From positions 1 to 22,583 of the forward strand of contig JAEOTJ010000455.1 of NCBI GenBank assembly GCA_016839905.1: 22,583 bases of DNA, given 5' to 3'. Source of the stretch: Promethearchaeota archaeon. GTDB lineage: Archaea; Asgardarchaeota; Lokiarchaeia; Sigynarchaeales; SOKP01. Shown piece by piece: positions 13,605 through 22,581 of the stretch. Within the stretch, counting starts at the first letter, position 1. Each line of letters starts with the position of its first letter. The translations under genes and the position numbers were made by a program. The notes under the pieces were generated by a model. The model was given only the letters and a program-made list of their open reading frames with translations, was not told the DNA's origin and ran no database searches.

Positions 13605-15965
13605 CTAAAGAATTAATGCTAATATAAAAAATAATATTAAAGTATTTGAAATTGATGATGCTACTGGTGTCCTCGTTATCATATAATTTAATGTTCCGAT
13701 ACATGAAAATAGAATAAAAATAATACCAAATAGGCCACTATAACTTAAAGGGACTCCATTATAAATCAAATTACTTGAATATGAATTCATAAAAATGATA
13801 TATCCAAAAATGCCAATGAATTGAGCATAAAATAGAGAACCAATTAAAAATTCTCCAATTTTATTTCCCTTGATTTTATTTTGTATTAAAACTCTAAAAA
13901 TTAATTCAAATCCAAAAAAAAATAAAAATATAAACGGTATTCCTATAAAAATTAATATATATGAATTTGATAAATAGGGCTGAGGAAGAATTAATATATA
14001 ACTAATTATTACTAAGATTATCAAGGGTATTTGAACAATGTATATCCCAAAACAAAGACCTTTTAATAAATTCTTTTTACTTAAACCATAATTTTGTAAT
14101 GTGTTAGAGGAATTAATATATTTTTTATCAAACCATATTAAAACTAATCCTATTAGTGTTATTATCGTTCCAGCCATAATTAAAGTAAATAAAATCGAGT
14201 TTACCCCCATCTTAATTATATTAAATTGAAATATTAATATCAAGAAAGAAATTAAAAGAATAACTAAAAATGTAATAAATAAATAGAATAAAACCTGATA
14301 AAAAGGATTTTTTTTTAAAATATCATAAAATTTTCTAAATCTTTGGTTATTTTTGATTGTTTTTTCATTCTTTTCATTTTTTTCATTCCATTCCCAAGAT
14401 TCAATTTTCATATAAAAAAAAATTGAAAGAACTATGTTAATCATTAAAAGATATATCCATAGGAAGAATGTATATAAATTTAGATAAGACATTCCAATAG
14501 CAGGTATAATAATAAGATTAAAAACTGTTAATATTAAAACAATGACTCCTAGAGTTTTATTCCCAAGAAGGCTCTTTAAACTTTCCTTTTTTTCAACTTG
14601 AGCCAATTTTTTTCTCATACTTGTTTTCTCAATTCGTCTAATGATATCTTTTTTTTCTGGAGTTTTACTATCTTCTTTTTTGATTGTTTTTTTTTTATTT
14701 TTCTTAAAATTATTGTTCTCTCTTAGATGATAAAGAATAGCACAGAAAATGTAAATTAAAGCCAGAATTATAATATAAGGTATGAGAATCCCTAATGGTA
14801 TTAATCCTATAACATTAAATATCGCAAGAAATATGTTTTCTTCCTCAAAATTAGCTTTTGGAAGGTCGTTGAATATTAAAACATCATTAATTTCATGAAT
14901 ATATGGATATTCTTCAAGATCATTGCTTGGAGGATTTATCTTCTTTAATTGAAAAATAAAATAATTTACTAATACGCAGTCTAATTTGTAATTTTCTAAT
15001 TTATGACCGGAATTGGAGAATACTTGATAATCACAGTGGATATTATAATTTTCTAATAGAAAATCTTTTACTGATTTACTAAAATTATTTGGATAAATTT
15101 GATCATGATCTCCAACGGCGAGAAATAAAGAATTATTTTTTATATTCGAGCTATAATTAGAATTAATTGGAGATAATAATTTTAAAGCAGAATGATTAAA
15201 AGACAAATAATTATCCTTAAGAAGTAAAATATTTTTAAATTCTGCCATGGAGGGAACATTACATATCAACTCAATTAATCCTTTTAAATTAATAGATTGT
15301 TCCTCAGTTAGTTCATTATCACATCCAGGATTTGGAATATAACCAATATATTTTGAAATAATTTTCATTACATTACTCTGAATTGAATTAAAATTTAAAT
15401 GTAGGAATGTTTCGGTTAAATTTGAATAAGAACTCATGGCAAAAAATGCATTAATCTCATCTCCAAAAATTCCTGCCCCCATAATTGTAAGTGCTCCTCC
15501 GTAACCAATTCCGGTCAAACCGATCTCAGAGTCATTTACATAATCTAAGGCTTTAATATAATTAACACTAATCTCTAAATCCTTGATCTCATAATTAGGA
15601 TTTCCAAAATGGGATACACCTTCACTATTTCCAAACCCTCTTTGGTCATAGGCAAGTACAACAAATCCTGCTCGCACAAGATCTTCCGAAAATCTATGTA
15701 CGTTTTCTTTTGAACCCATAAAATCATGAAGACATATTATTCCCGGTCTCTTTCCCGGAAAAGACTTAGTATCAGGACGATAAATTAATCCAGAAATGAT
15801 GATATTATCATGTCCCTTGTAATAAATGCGTTCCACGGTATAATTATCTCTATACTTAAATAATGCCATAAAGATTAATGGAATAAAGATAATAGAAATA
15901 ATTAATACTATTAATATTAATAAAAATTTAGTATTTTGAATTTTCTTTACATTCATGTTATTCAA
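13605..15965 (-). CDS. Membrane alpha/beta-hydrolase-like protein with nucleophile Ser replaced by Gly, fused to a multi-pass region
   Basis: A transmembrane helix (about 13-35) is followed by an alpha/beta-hydrolase domain (about 45-345). It contains the oxyanion segment CLHDFMGSKEN, YDQRGFGNSEG (106-116), a nucleophile elbow, an acid (D286 or D288 in GDHDQIYP) and H321 in SNSGHKLE. The elbow reads TGIGYGG, so G154 (codon GGT) replaces the catalytic serine (AGT differs by one base). The protein is probably not a classical serine hydrolase. A charged linker (about 415-470) precedes at least eight more helices to residue 786. The segment GFELIFRVLIQ (685-695) recalls the EExxFR motif of CPBP intramembrane proteases, but one glutamate and the later histidine motif are missing. 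The longest frame starts at TTG 15965, overlapping the preceding stop. The ATG three codons in (15956) is a better start. It is tightly coupled to the metallophosphatase gene. Confidence 0.82.
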   Translation of the reverse strand: MNNMNVKKIQNTKFLLILIVLIISIIFIPLIFMALFKYRDNYTVERIYYKGHDNIIISGLIYRPDTKSFPGKRPGIICLHDFMGSKENVHRFSEDLVRAGFVVLAYDQRGFGNSEGVSHFGNPNYEIKDLEISVNYIKALDYVNDSEIGLTGIGYGGALTIMGAGIFGDEINAFFAMSSYSNLTETFLHLNFNSIQSNVMKIISKYIGYIPNPGCDNELTEEQSINLKGLIELICNVPSMAEFKNILLLKDNYLSFNHSALKLLSPINSNYSSNIKNNSLFLAVGDHDQIYPNNFSKSVKDFLLENYNIHCDYQVFSNSGHKLENYKLDCVLVNYFIFQLKKINPPSNDLEEYPYIHEINDVLIFNDLPKANFEEENIFLAIFNVIGLIPLGILIPYIIILALIYIFCAILYHLRENNNFKKNKKKTIKKEDSKTPEKKDIIRRIEKTSMRKKLAQVEKKESLKSLLGNKTLGVIVLILTVFNLIIIPAIGMSYLNLYTFFLWIYLLMINIVLSIFFYMKIESWEWNEKNEKNEKTIKNNQRFRKFYDILKKNPFYQVLFYLFITFLVILLISFLILIFQFNIIKMGVNSILFTLIMAGTIITLIGLVLIWFDKKYINSSNTLQNYGLSKKNLLKGLCFGIYIVQIPLIILVIISYILILPQPYLSNSYILIFIGIPFIFLFFFGFELIFRVLIQNKIKGNKIGEFLIGSLFYAQFIGIFGYIIFMNSYSSNLIYNGVPLSYSGLFGIIFILFSCIGTLNYMITRTPVASSISNTLILFFILALIL

Positions 15966-16396
15966 AGATTATGATTCTGTTTTTTTTTTTTTAAATGCAA
16001 GGAAAATAATTCAATATTTATTACTTGAGAATCTTTAACTGTGAAATATCTAAATCCAGGGGGTTTGTATTTTAATAATGGAGAAATTGGACCAATTGCT
16101 TGAGTTTGAAAAATAAATGGTTTATTTACATCAAACCATATTTCTAAATCTTTTGGATCTTTAAAATTATTTATTATCCCTCGATAATTTCCTGTAAAAA
16201 TTTTACAAGGGACATTTATGTAAATGGGCGCAATAAAGTAACCCAAATTTATGGTTTCCGCTTCATCCTTTTTTACTTCCTTTAATCTATATTCTTTTAA
16301 TGTATGTGTATGTCCACATAGAATAAAATCTACCTTTCTCCGAATAATTTTATCAGAACCGACAAGAATTCTTAAAAGAGTTGCCCAATTATACAT
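15962..16396 (-). CDS. Metallophosphatase, C-terminal fragment (frameshifted from the upstream gene)
   Basis: This frame supplies the piece missing from the calcineurin-like phosphatase at 16500-17981. It has the GHTH metal motif (G28-H31 of the fragment) on a strand VDFILC, followed by a beta-rich C-terminus ending in a lysine run. The same frame is open further upstream, through IKGRKVEWSDFFEPNLKKY and a VDEGRLEK segment, back to the A15 tract at 16528-16542. The ATG at 16396 is therefore an internal methionine rather than a true start. Deleting one A from that tract joins both frames into one protein of 672 residues. The stop TGA at 15962-15964 abuts the next gene. As a separate protein it would lack four of the five metal motifs. 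Confidence 0.75.
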   Translation of the reverse strand: MYNWATLLRILVGSDKIIRRKVDFILCGHTHTLKEYRLKEVKKDEAETINLGYFIAPIYINVPCKIFTGNYRGIINNFKDPKDLEIWFDVNKPFIFQTQAIGPISPLLKYKPPGFRYFTVKDSQVINIELFSLHLKKKKQNHNL

Positions 16397-16499
16397 TATT
16401 GTTTGATATTTTAAATTTAGAACCTTTTCAAGTCTTCCCTCATCTACATATTTTTTAAGATTGGGTTCAAAGAAATCTGACCATTCAACTTTTCGACCT

Positions 16500-17981
16500 T
16501 TAATATTTAATATTTTTTTTAATTTCCTTTTTTTTTTTTTTTGTTAAATTTGGTGAGATTGGAGGAGTATGCATAACTATTATAATTTTTCCATCATGGC
16601 ATAATTGAATGTAATTTCTTAAAAGATCAATTTGATATTCTTTTAATCCTTTAGTACTGGGATTGGCTTTCATTAAATCATGCATATCCGCAATGGAATC
16701 TTGTCCAGTATCCAAAAAAATAAAATTATAATTATTACCGATCTTTATTTTATAATTTAAATTTGGATTTATATATCTAAAGTAATCTCTTAGGTTTTTA
16801 TTTTTTGAACTAATCGCCCCAAAGGGTTTAAAAATGCTCATATCATGATATCCTAAGAGATCTTCATATTTTAAGCCAAATATTTTACGGGCGATTTTAA
16901 ATTTAATACTATAATGACCCTTTCGATAGTCATGATTCCCCACAGTAGTAAAAATTGGAGCTAAAATTTCCTTTTTATTTATAAATTCATTATCTGCAAA
17001 AAAAGGAGGTTTGTTTAAACCTTTATTTAAACCAAGTAAAATATTAAAAAATACATAAAAGTTATTTTTATATTGATAATTTCCCATAGCAATTTTAAAA
17101 AAGTCTATAAAATCGCCTGTCATTATGACAAAATCGAGCTCCTTTTTCTGAACTTCTTCATTTATAAAATTGATACCTAATCTTAAATTATAATTAAAAT
17201 TATATTTAGCATGACGTAAATCCTCTAATTTATGCTCTTGAAAACCCTTTTTATATTCAAAATCTCTTGTTAAAGTAAATTTATCTGTTTTTGAGAGGTG
17301 TTTTTTTTTTTTTTTATTTTGTTTGTATCTTTTCTTTACTTTTTCTTTTATAAAATGTAAGATAAAATCATTTCTTCTGGCGATATGAAAATCTGTCATA
17401 TGAATAAACTTAAAATCTCCCCAATCCTTATCAAATAATGCAATACTATGATAATTTACTTTATCTTCCATATTATTAGGTAAATCATGAACGATATCAA
17501 AAAGTAAAAAAGATTTTCCAGAATCTTTAATAAGAGTATTAATAGACTTTATGTTTTTGATATGAAATTTTATTCTATAAAGGTCTTTTCTTTCCCCAAA
17601 AACATCTTCAACTTGAAGTAAATTTTTATATAAATCCCAACTGATGCATTTTTTTTCATCTAATATACTACTTTCCCTAAAATCTATTTTTTCTATTTTT
17701 TTTACCTTAAGTAATTGAATTGGAAACCTCTTACCCCTTCTTTCCGAAAAAGAACCATCATCTCTTAAAATTGGTTGAATATAAATATTTAAATGAAAAT
17801 ATTCTAAAATCTCTTGGATGCTTTGATTAGGAATAGTAATAATTATGGCTTCAAAATTAACTTTTTCTGTAAAAATTCCACTAGTATCTTTAAAATCTCT
17901 CAAATTAATTAAAATAGGTTGTCCTAAATTTGGTTTTATAATTATTGGATAATTTCCACGTGTCAAATCCAAATTATACAT
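16500..17981 (-). CDS. Calcineurin-like metallophosphatase, N-terminal part of a frameshifted gene
   Basis: Residues 1-185 form a beta-rich region of unknown type. From 190 the calcineurin-like phosphoesterase domain begins. Metal motifs in order are D197-x-H199 (MTDFH), GDFID (289-293), GNHD (348-351) and H471 (VMHTPP). The final GHTH motif lies in another frame downstream, beyond an A15 run (16528-16542) at which this frame drifts into lysines and stops. The enzyme would hydrolyse phosphomonoesters or diesters with two metals; the substrate is unknown. There is no signal peptide. A second A15 run (17301-17315) encodes the in-frame lysines at 223-227, so the gene is unusually rich in slippery tracts. 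The start ATG has no evident ribosome-binding site. Confidence 0.85.
   Translation of the reverse strand: MYNLDLTRGNYPIIIKPNLGQPILINLRDFKDTSGIFTEKVNFEAIIITIPNQSIQEILEYFHLNIYIQPILRDDGSFSERRGKRFPIQLLKVKKIEKIDFRESSILDEKKCISWDLYKNLLQVEDVFGERKDLYRIKFHIKNIKSINTLIKDSGKSFLLFDIVHDLPNNMEDKVNYHSIALFDKDWGDFKFIHMTDFHIARRNDFILHFIKEKVKKRYKQNKKKKKHLSKTDKFTLTRDFEYKKGFQEHKLEDLRHAKYNFNYNLRLGINFINEEVQKKELDFVIMTGDFIDFFKIAMGNYQYKNNFYVFFNILLGLNKGLNKPPFFADNEFINKKEILAPIFTTVGNHDYRKGHYSIKFKIARKIFGLKYEDLLGYHDMSIFKPFGAISSKNKNLRDYFRYINPNLNYKIKIGNNYNFIFLDTGQDSIADMHDLMKANPSTKGLKEYQIDLLRNYIQLCHDGKIIIVMHTPPISPNLTKKKKKEIKKNIKY
16528..16542 (-). other. A15 homopolymer at the metallophosphatase frameshift
   Basis: Fifteen consecutive A on the coding strand end the first metallophosphatase frame. 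With 14 A the gene reads through for 673 codons including the stop. The tract is either an assembly error, a mutation, or a site of transcriptional slippage. Confidence 0.8.
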
Positions 17982-18097
17982 TTTTAGAGATATTTTAAAT
18001 ATAATTATATTTTGGAAGTATTTTAATTATATTATCATTAAAAAATCTATTATATCTAACTTTTTTTAAAACAATAATTAAAAAACTAAGAAGGACT

Positions 18098-19105
18098 TTA
18101 AACAAAGATTTTCTTATTTCTCTTTAATTCAAAAATAATAAGTCCAATAACAGTACTAAGACTAATGGCCATTATTATAATAATTGGATATGAAGGCATC
18201 CCAGACTTTGCACCTCCAATATAAAACATAGCTGAGGCACAAGCTTCAATAGCATTATTTAGGTTCTCTTCAATTCTATCGTAATATAATTGATGAGATG
18301 TTGTATCAACTGAACGATCTTCATATTTATCTTCCCAACTGCTAAAAAAATTATCATGTAACCAAACTGCATCTCTTGTTATTGATTCTGAAGGATCAGG
18401 ATCTTCATAAGTATCCCAAGCTAAATCTATAGCAGCATCATAAGGTTTTTTTTCTTTAATTTTAAAATTAAAAATCTTAAAAAATTCCTCTTTATCAGAA
18501 TCATCATTTGATCGGCTTTGAACATAACCTTCTACCTTTGAATGCTGTTCATGACTACTCCAACCATCGAAATCAATGTTATTATTTTGTGGAATATTAT
18601 TTTCAGCGACATGACAATACATTGCGAGGTCAGAAATATAATGTGTCATTGCTCCAAAATAAAAAGCTGCTTGATCTAACTTATTTTCCTCGATGCTAGC
18701 ATCAGCTAAATCCCCACAAGATTTAGCTCGTAAAGCAGCATCATCTTCATTATTACTAATCGAACCATCTGTATTGAAATATACATGATGCTTTGAAGTA
18801 TCGCCAAATCCCTCAATTTTCTTTCCATCTAAATTCATGGATACATCAGAATTATCAGGGGCTTCGGTTCCAACAAAATATATTTCTTTTCTATCTTTTA
18901 ACCAAGTCCAATCATCTGAATCTTCATCTAATAAAGCATTTAATGCAGCTTCAGCAATCCAATCGTGAGTTCCATAGTCTTTCTCATAATCATAATCACT
19001 ATCATTATGACCATAAGAGCCATTTTTCCAAGCCACTGTAAAAGAAAATGGAATTGTAAAAAGAATAATTCCAAAAAACGTCAATATAGTTATGGATTTT
19101 TTCAA
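18098..19105 (-). CDS. Zinc-dependent phospholipase C-like protein, secreted and membrane-anchored
   Basis: A signal peptide (about 1-25) ends in FTVA just before W26. This is where zinc phospholipases C of the alpha-toxin/PC-PLC type are cut, so that the mature N-terminal Trp binds zinc. The remaining ligands are in place: H47 (GTHDW), D84 (EAPD), H106 or H107, H155 and D159 (THYISD), H165 (CHVAEN), H188 and E192 (HSKVE). Spacings H155-D159-H165 and H188-E192 match the family. A C-terminal transmembrane helix (about 306-330) with a KRNKK stop keeps the enzyme on the outer face. The C2-like domain of clostridial alpha-toxin is absent. The S1/P1 nuclease fold is related, but the HS-x-x-E signature favours phospholipase. 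The start is TTG at 19105, which gives a clean MKK signal peptide. Confidence 0.88.
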   Translation of the reverse strand: MKKSITILTFFGIILFTIPFSFTVAWKNGSYGHNDSDYDYEKDYGTHDWIAEAALNALLDEDSDDWTWLKDRKEIYFVGTEAPDNSDVSMNLDGKKIEGFGDTSKHHVYFNTDGSISNNEDDAALRAKSCGDLADASIEENKLDQAAFYFGAMTHYISDLAMYCHVAENNIPQNNNIDFDGWSSHEQHSKVEGYVQSRSNDDSDKEEFFKIFNFKIKEKKPYDAAIDLAWDTYEDPDPSESITRDAVWLHDNFFSSWEDKYEDRSVDTTSHQLYYDRIEENLNNAIEACASAMFYIGGAKSGMPSYPIIIIMAISLSTVIGLIIFELKRNKKIFV

Positions 19106-19292
19106 GGTCCATCAATTATTATATAATTTTAATTAGATTTTTTTTTAGATAAAATATTATGATTTAAACATGGTTTTCATGTAATTTAAGATGATATTAT
19201 TAAGTTATAAATAAATAGATCTCCAGACATATAAACTCCGACAAAAATAATAATTAGAAAAAATAATAACAAGACAAATTTTCATTAAAATT

Positions 19293-20219
19293 ATGCCATC
19301 CATTAGTTCTTCTAGAAAAATTAGAGAGCGAACTCGAGAGTTTTGTAGTAAAATTAAAAACTGGAATGTTAATGAAAATAATTTAAATTTATTAGAGAAA
19401 ATTGATAACTTCCTTAAAAAAGAATATGAAATCATCCCTGGTAAGGAGCGCATTGGAAAGGGAATCGTGTATATTTCAAAATATTTTGCTAAAGAAATGT
19501 GCCTATACTTCAAAGAAAATTCGATAATGGATATAGAATTATTTAAAAAATTCATAGAAAATGGTTTTAATTTTGGTGAAAAAAATGATAGCCCAAATAT
19601 CCAACATTTTGTATTACTATTAATGGCGGAATTTCCTATAGATTTTGAGATAAAGATTCCTTTTATTGAGAAGTGGGCAGATCATGATGATTGGGCAATA
19701 AGAGAAACTACATGTGCTTCAATTCTTTATGAATTAAAGCGCAATCCAGAAAAACTTCTGAAATTATTATTGAAATGGGTAAAAAGCGAAAATCAAAACT
19801 TAAGACGCATTGTCTCAGAGAGTTTAAGACCAATGGCAGAAGTAAAATGGTTAAGGGATCCCAATAAGAATGATGAAATCTTAGAAATTCTAACTTTATT
19901 GAGGAAAGATCCTTCGATATATGTGAGAAAATCTGTTGGGAATAATATTAAAGACTTATCCAAATACATGCCGGAAAAAACACTAGATTTAATGGAATCT
20001 TGGTTAAATAGTGAACCAAAAATTAAAATACATGATGAATTGGCGATGGAAGTGGGATTATCTCCTGAGGAAAAGAGATTGATTTGGACAATAAAGCATG
20101 CCATGAGATGGTTAAAGGAACGAAACCCAGAATTCCATCCTCGATTGGAAAAAATATTAGGAAAAAACTATATATTATATTATAATGAGAAGAAAAACAG
20201 ATTAGCAAGACCAAAATAA
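19293..20219 (+). CDS. AlkC/AlkD-like DNA alkylation repair protein (HEAT-like repeats)
   Basis: The 308-residue, almost fully helical protein contains HEAT-like repeats. From about residue 103 it shows the pattern of the AlkC/AlkD DNA glycosylase superfamily: a W-ADHDDWAIRETT segment (128-140), a KWVKSENQNLRRIVSESLRP segment (161-180), and YVRKSVGNNIKDLSKY (210-225), which resembles the AlkC signature. These enzymes remove bulky or cationic alkylated bases without base flipping. Which catalytic residues are kept cannot be judged without an alignment, and a purely structural DNA-binding role is possible. The gene is divergent from the phospholipase-like gene and has no ribosome-binding site. 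Confidence 0.82.
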   Translation: MPSISSSRKIRERTREFCSKIKNWNVNENNLNLLEKIDNFLKKEYEIIPGKERIGKGIVYISKYFAKEMCLYFKENSIMDIELFKKFIENGFNFGEKNDSPNIQHFVLLLMAEFPIDFEIKIPFIEKWADHDDWAIRETTCASILYELKRNPEKLLKLLLKWVKSENQNLRRIVSESLRPMAEVKWLRDPNKNDEILEILTLLRKDPSIYVRKSVGNNIKDLSKYMPEKTLDLMESWLNSEPKIKIHDELAMEVGLSPEEKRLIWTIKHAMRWLKERNPEFHPRLEKILGKNYILYYNEKKNRLARPK

Positions 20220-20332
20220 AAATATAAGCCGTATTAAATTATTTTGTAAATTTAGTCATTGATAAAGGGATATAGATATCATTTATTTTTTAGTCAAAAA
20301 ATATATTAATCATGTTTTTAAAAATAAAAAAT

Positions 20333-20341
20333 AAAAAAAAA
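20333..20341 (-). terminator. T9 tract after the surface-protein gene
   Basis: Nine T on the minus strand lie about 17 bases beyond the surface-protein stop. They fit an oligo-T archaeal terminator. Confidence 0.4.
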
Positions 20342-20358
20342 TTTAATTAGATTTAGTT

Positions 20359-22581
20359 TTATCGCTTTCTTTTCTTGATATATACTACTATTGATGCAAA
20401 ACTGATAATTACCAACATGATAGGAACATCATATCCTGGAACTTTTAGGGTAAGGTCTTCCTTAGCTTCATCATCTATAAGATCTTCAATATCTTGGGTT
20501 ATTGAAATTGCTAACACGTGAGCTACTGGTCCTGGTATGGCAAGATCAATGGTTATTGAATTATCATCGATATTAATCCTTAAAATTTGGAGATAATCCC
20601 ATATAGATGGTTTACTCCACTCAGCTATATTTTCATCGATTTTATAACCCCATAAGAGGAAGATGTTCTCATCAACTTTAATACTTGAAGGGAACTTAAT
20701 GTATAACAAAAGATTTTCAGTTAAAATTGATATATTATTAATCATCAAATCGAGGAACATTACGGGTTCTCCTTCTGGTAGAGGCACTTTTGTTGGATTC
20801 TCAGGAATTAAAGCAGTTAAGAGATAGTTTCCTGTACTGGTAGTATTCTTAGTTACATTCACATATACAGTATATCCTGAGTAATATTCTACATTCAAAT
20901 ATTCTGTATATGTTCCATTAGGTGCAGGAAGATCATGGTAGTATTTAATGAAACTACCCCTTCTCTCAAGGGTAGAACCCCCATCAAGTGTTTTACCTTC
21001 TTGATATTTGAATAGTCCTGCTGTTACATTGAAATATGTCCTCATATAGGCGTTATTAGCATCATTCTTCAACAATAAACGATCAGATGCTTCTGCTTCT
21101 GCCTCAGTAAATCCCCAAAAACCTATGAACGGAGTTAATTGGTTTACAAAATCATATGCATCAGAACCTATTGGATAAACTAATGGACTAAAGTGTGATG
21201 TCAAGTTTAAGGCATTGGAAATGTCAAGAGGACAAATAGCATAATATTCATTTGCAGCTCCAATTAGAACTATTTCACGATAATTCCATTCTTCAGTAGT
21301 TCTATTCCATATATATTGATCAGCCCATACTGTTTTATAAGTAAGATAAGTGTCGTATGGTGCTTGTCCAGAGTCCTTCAAATTAACAGCAGTTTCATTA
21401 ATTTCAATTATCGTGTTCATAATTTCTCTGCCATCATCACCAGTATAAAGATTATCATTAATTCCAACAGAGTATGCTACGGAACTCCAAATATCATAAT
21501 TTCCTCTAGATGTCATTGTATAGTTCAGAGTCCATAGACTGTTATGCCCATCACCAGGTTCCATATTCAATGTAGTTAAAAACGATCCGCTTGTCATAAC
21601 TCCGTAAGAATCATATGTTATGTCTATGAAGTGTCCTGTAGTGGTATTATCAAAACGCATTGAATTTACCGTAGGGGTTACACTATCCCATAATACTGGT
21701 ATTCCAGCCTCATAAGCCCATGCCGTATCATATACAGTATCCATTAACGCAGAGGAAACTGGTGTCATATTTAAGTATCCAAAACGTAATGGAACAATGT
21801 AGGGCACACCAACGGTATAATTATTCATAAAAAATTGCAATTTGTTAAGATCATCGAATCCTATCATGTCATAAGCGGGCATGGGTGTAGGTGCTAAATC
21901 ACTAATTGAAGGATCATAGAATAGATGCTTCATTGTAACTGTGTTAAATACTCCTGGGATACCATTATTTCCTGTTTTTGCCACAGATCCAACTGCTGTA
22001 ACATTCATTATACTCAAATCCATGAACGTGAAGGAGTCAGTCCCGTTTGTCCAAATAGCAGTGGATTCAAAGATTAAAATGTCGTTTGGATTTACACCCC
22101 AGCTCCATTCTTTAACAGAGCCTATTGCGAAATAAGTCATTTGTGTAGAATTAGCTTCAGTCATATTAATATGTATTTGGTTGTTTACTTCATCAACATT
22201 ATATATATCATCAGGAGCTGGACCCCATTCTTGATATTTACTATTAAAACCCCAAGCACCTAAATTTTCCTCGGGTATTCCGGCTGCCGCTAATACCCCT
22301 TCATCATAATCATACCTTAGAAATTGTGAAGTGGGTTCAAGCATTTGCTCATCATAAAGATCAATATAGACGGGCATCCCTACAATTTCAGCTGTTAGAG
22401 GTACAAGTGTTGGATTAAAATTAAGTAATGCATAAGTTAAATCAACCGGTGTGGCTCCAGTAACGGTTGCATTGTAGTAGAGTGACCCTGTAATACCTGT
22501 TAAAGAATCTAATAATGTATTAGGGGTTGTAGAAGCTCCATCAAGGAATAACGTTTCCTTCATAAAAGTACAATCCCTCAT
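20359..22581 (-). CDS. Large surface glycoprotein with archaeal C-terminal sorting tail (5'-partial)
   Basis: The 740 visible residues are a beta-rich, Thr/Asn/Tyr-rich ectodomain with at least 17 N-x-S/T sequons and no enzyme motif. It ends in an acidic segment, the motif PGYD (715-718), a transmembrane stretch (about 720-734) and KKRKR. This is the layout of archaeal CTERM/archaeosortase-type or Asgard (Loki-CTERM-like) surface proteins. No signal peptide appears at the first ATG, and the frame is open to the window edge. The true N-terminus therefore lies beyond the window and the first methionine is internal. It could be an S-layer or adhesion component. GC and amino-acid composition are a little higher in polar residues than in neighbours, as expected for a secreted protein. 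Confidence 0.82.
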   Translation of the reverse strand: MRDCTFMKETLFLDGASTTPNTLLDSLTGITGSLYYNATVTGATPVDLTYALLNFNPTLVPLTAEIVGMPVYIDLYDEQMLEPTSQFLRYDYDEGVLAAAGIPEENLGAWGFNSKYQEWGPAPDDIYNVDEVNNQIHINMTEANSTQMTYFAIGSVKEWSWGVNPNDILIFESTAIWTNGTDSFTFMDLSIMNVTAVGSVAKTGNNGIPGVFNTVTMKHLFYDPSISDLAPTPMPAYDMIGFDDLNKLQFFMNNYTVGVPYIVPLRFGYLNMTPVSSALMDTVYDTAWAYEAGIPVLWDSVTPTVNSMRFDNTTTGHFIDITYDSYGVMTSGSFLTTLNMEPGDGHNSLWTLNYTMTSRGNYDIWSSVAYSVGINDNLYTGDDGREIMNTIIEINETAVNLKDSGQAPYDTYLTYKTVWADQYIWNRTTEEWNYREIVLIGAANEYYAICPLDISNALNLTSHFSPLVYPIGSDAYDFVNQLTPFIGFWGFTEAEAEASDRLLLKNDANNAYMRTYFNVTAGLFKYQEGKTLDGGSTLERRGSFIKYYHDLPAPNGTYTEYLNVEYYSGYTVYVNVTKNTTSTGNYLLTALIPENPTKVPLPEGEPVMFLDLMINNISILTENLLLYIKFPSSIKVDENIFLLWGYKIDENIAEWSKPSIWDYLQILRINIDDNSITIDLAIPGPVAHVLAISITQDIEDLIDDEAKEDLTLKVPGYDVPIMLVIISFASIVVYIKKRKR

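Noticed and set aside
16394..16396. ATG at 16396 as a real start of a separate small protein
   Set aside because: The frame is open upstream with good coding sequence back to the A15 tract and completes the metallophosphatase domain, so this Met is internal.
18508..19041. Plus-strand histidine- and asparagine-rich open frames
   Set aside because: Antisense of the phospholipase-like gene; the His richness comes from reversed Asp/Glu/Ser codons.
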